Source of the DNA: Bacteroidales bacterium
GTDB lineage: Bacteria; Bacteroidota; Bacteroidia; Bacteroidales; UBA1556
DNA length: 13,763 nt
Assembly (NCBI GenBank): GCA_023145955.1
Contig: JAGLDA010000061.1
Coordinates: 1 to 13,763, forward strand
Direction: 5' to 3'
Shown here: positions 13,667-13,763 of the stretch, one piece after another
Layout of the letters: the number at the start of each line of letters is the position of its first letter
Position numbering within the stretch: the stretch's first letter is position 1
The notes under the pieces: generated by a model
Database searches by the model: none
What the model was told of the DNA's origin: nothing
The model's input: the letters and a program-made list of their open reading frames with translations, nothing else
Translations under genes and position numbers: made by a program

Positions 13667-13763
13667 ACCCATTCAGGGTTCTATAATCAACAGTTATCTC
13701 TATTTATAATAATATCAGCCCGTTGGGCTTACGTTATTATAAATAATAGCACGAAATCCCGAA
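13667..13763. repeat. Cluster of GC-rich mini-palindromes with a large hairpin at the window edge
   Basis: TATTTATAATAA (13701-13712) and TTATTATAAATA (13734-13745) are perfect 12-bp arms. Inside them AGCCC (13717-13721) and GGGCT (13725-13729) form a second stem with loop GTT, separated from the outer stem by a 4x4 internal loop. About 50 bp before, ACCC-ATTCA-GGGT (13667-13679) is another mini-hairpin, and the window ends in ATCCCGAA, which looks like the start of a third. Such GC-rich mini-palindromes at 40-50 bp spacing in AT-rich DNA resemble dispersed intergenic repeats of Bacteroidota (from memory). It may also act as a terminator for the 12129-13619 operon. Confidence 0.7.

Overview
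The window is AT-rich DNA that reads as a chromosomal segment of a Bacteroidota (Bacteroidetes) bacterium. Support comes from five matches to the Bacteroidota -7 promoter box TAnnTTTG lying 24-30 nt upstream of start codons, the near absence of Shine-Dalgarno sequences, several envelope protein types typical of the phylum (a GH3/serine-hydrolase fusion, a PorV/PorQ-like barrel, a helix-hairpin-helix outer-membrane protein), and short AT-rich tandem repeats between genes. I cannot name a genus. I see no rRNA, tRNA, CRISPR array, transposase or integrase, and most of the window looks like vertically inherited genome.

Left part (58-5702, minus strand): a probable four-gene unit read from right to left. 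It starts with a 1007-residue periplasmic protein joining a NagZ-like GH3 glycosidase to a beta-lactamase-fold serine hydrolase. Next come a LOG-family nucleotide phosphoribohydrolase, a small retropepsin-like aspartic protease coupled to it by a TAATG overlap, and, after a 106-bp gap, adenylosuccinate lyase (purB). The theme is cell-wall turnover next to purine nucleotide metabolism. The GH3 gene carries an 11-A homopolymer exactly at the boundary of its two enzyme modules. Stop codons in both alternative frames follow at once.

Middle part (5703-8423): two tandem paralogous small membrane proteins (minus strand) lie divergently from a LexA/CI-type regulator (HTH plus S24 domain) that is followed 5 bp later by a YhbP-family flavin-fold protein. 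The gaps here hold most of the non-coding structure: four TAnnTTTG promoters, inverted repeats, a nine-unit 13/14-bp tandem repeat, and an orphan promoter in front of an 18-codon reading frame.

Right part (8424-13763): a minus-strand pair encoding a PorV/PorQ-like outer-membrane barrel and a 697-residue protein with a degenerate helix-hairpin-helix domain and a long beta-barrel. Divergently on the plus strand lie two secreted proteins of unknown function. The window ends in a strong hairpin and other GC-rich mini-palindromes that look like the edge of a dispersed palindromic repeat.

The best candidates for new biology are the A11 slippage site in the fused wall enzyme, the HHH/beta-barrel plus PorV-like pair, and the regulator locus with an 8-mer shared between its own promoter and the orphan promoter.
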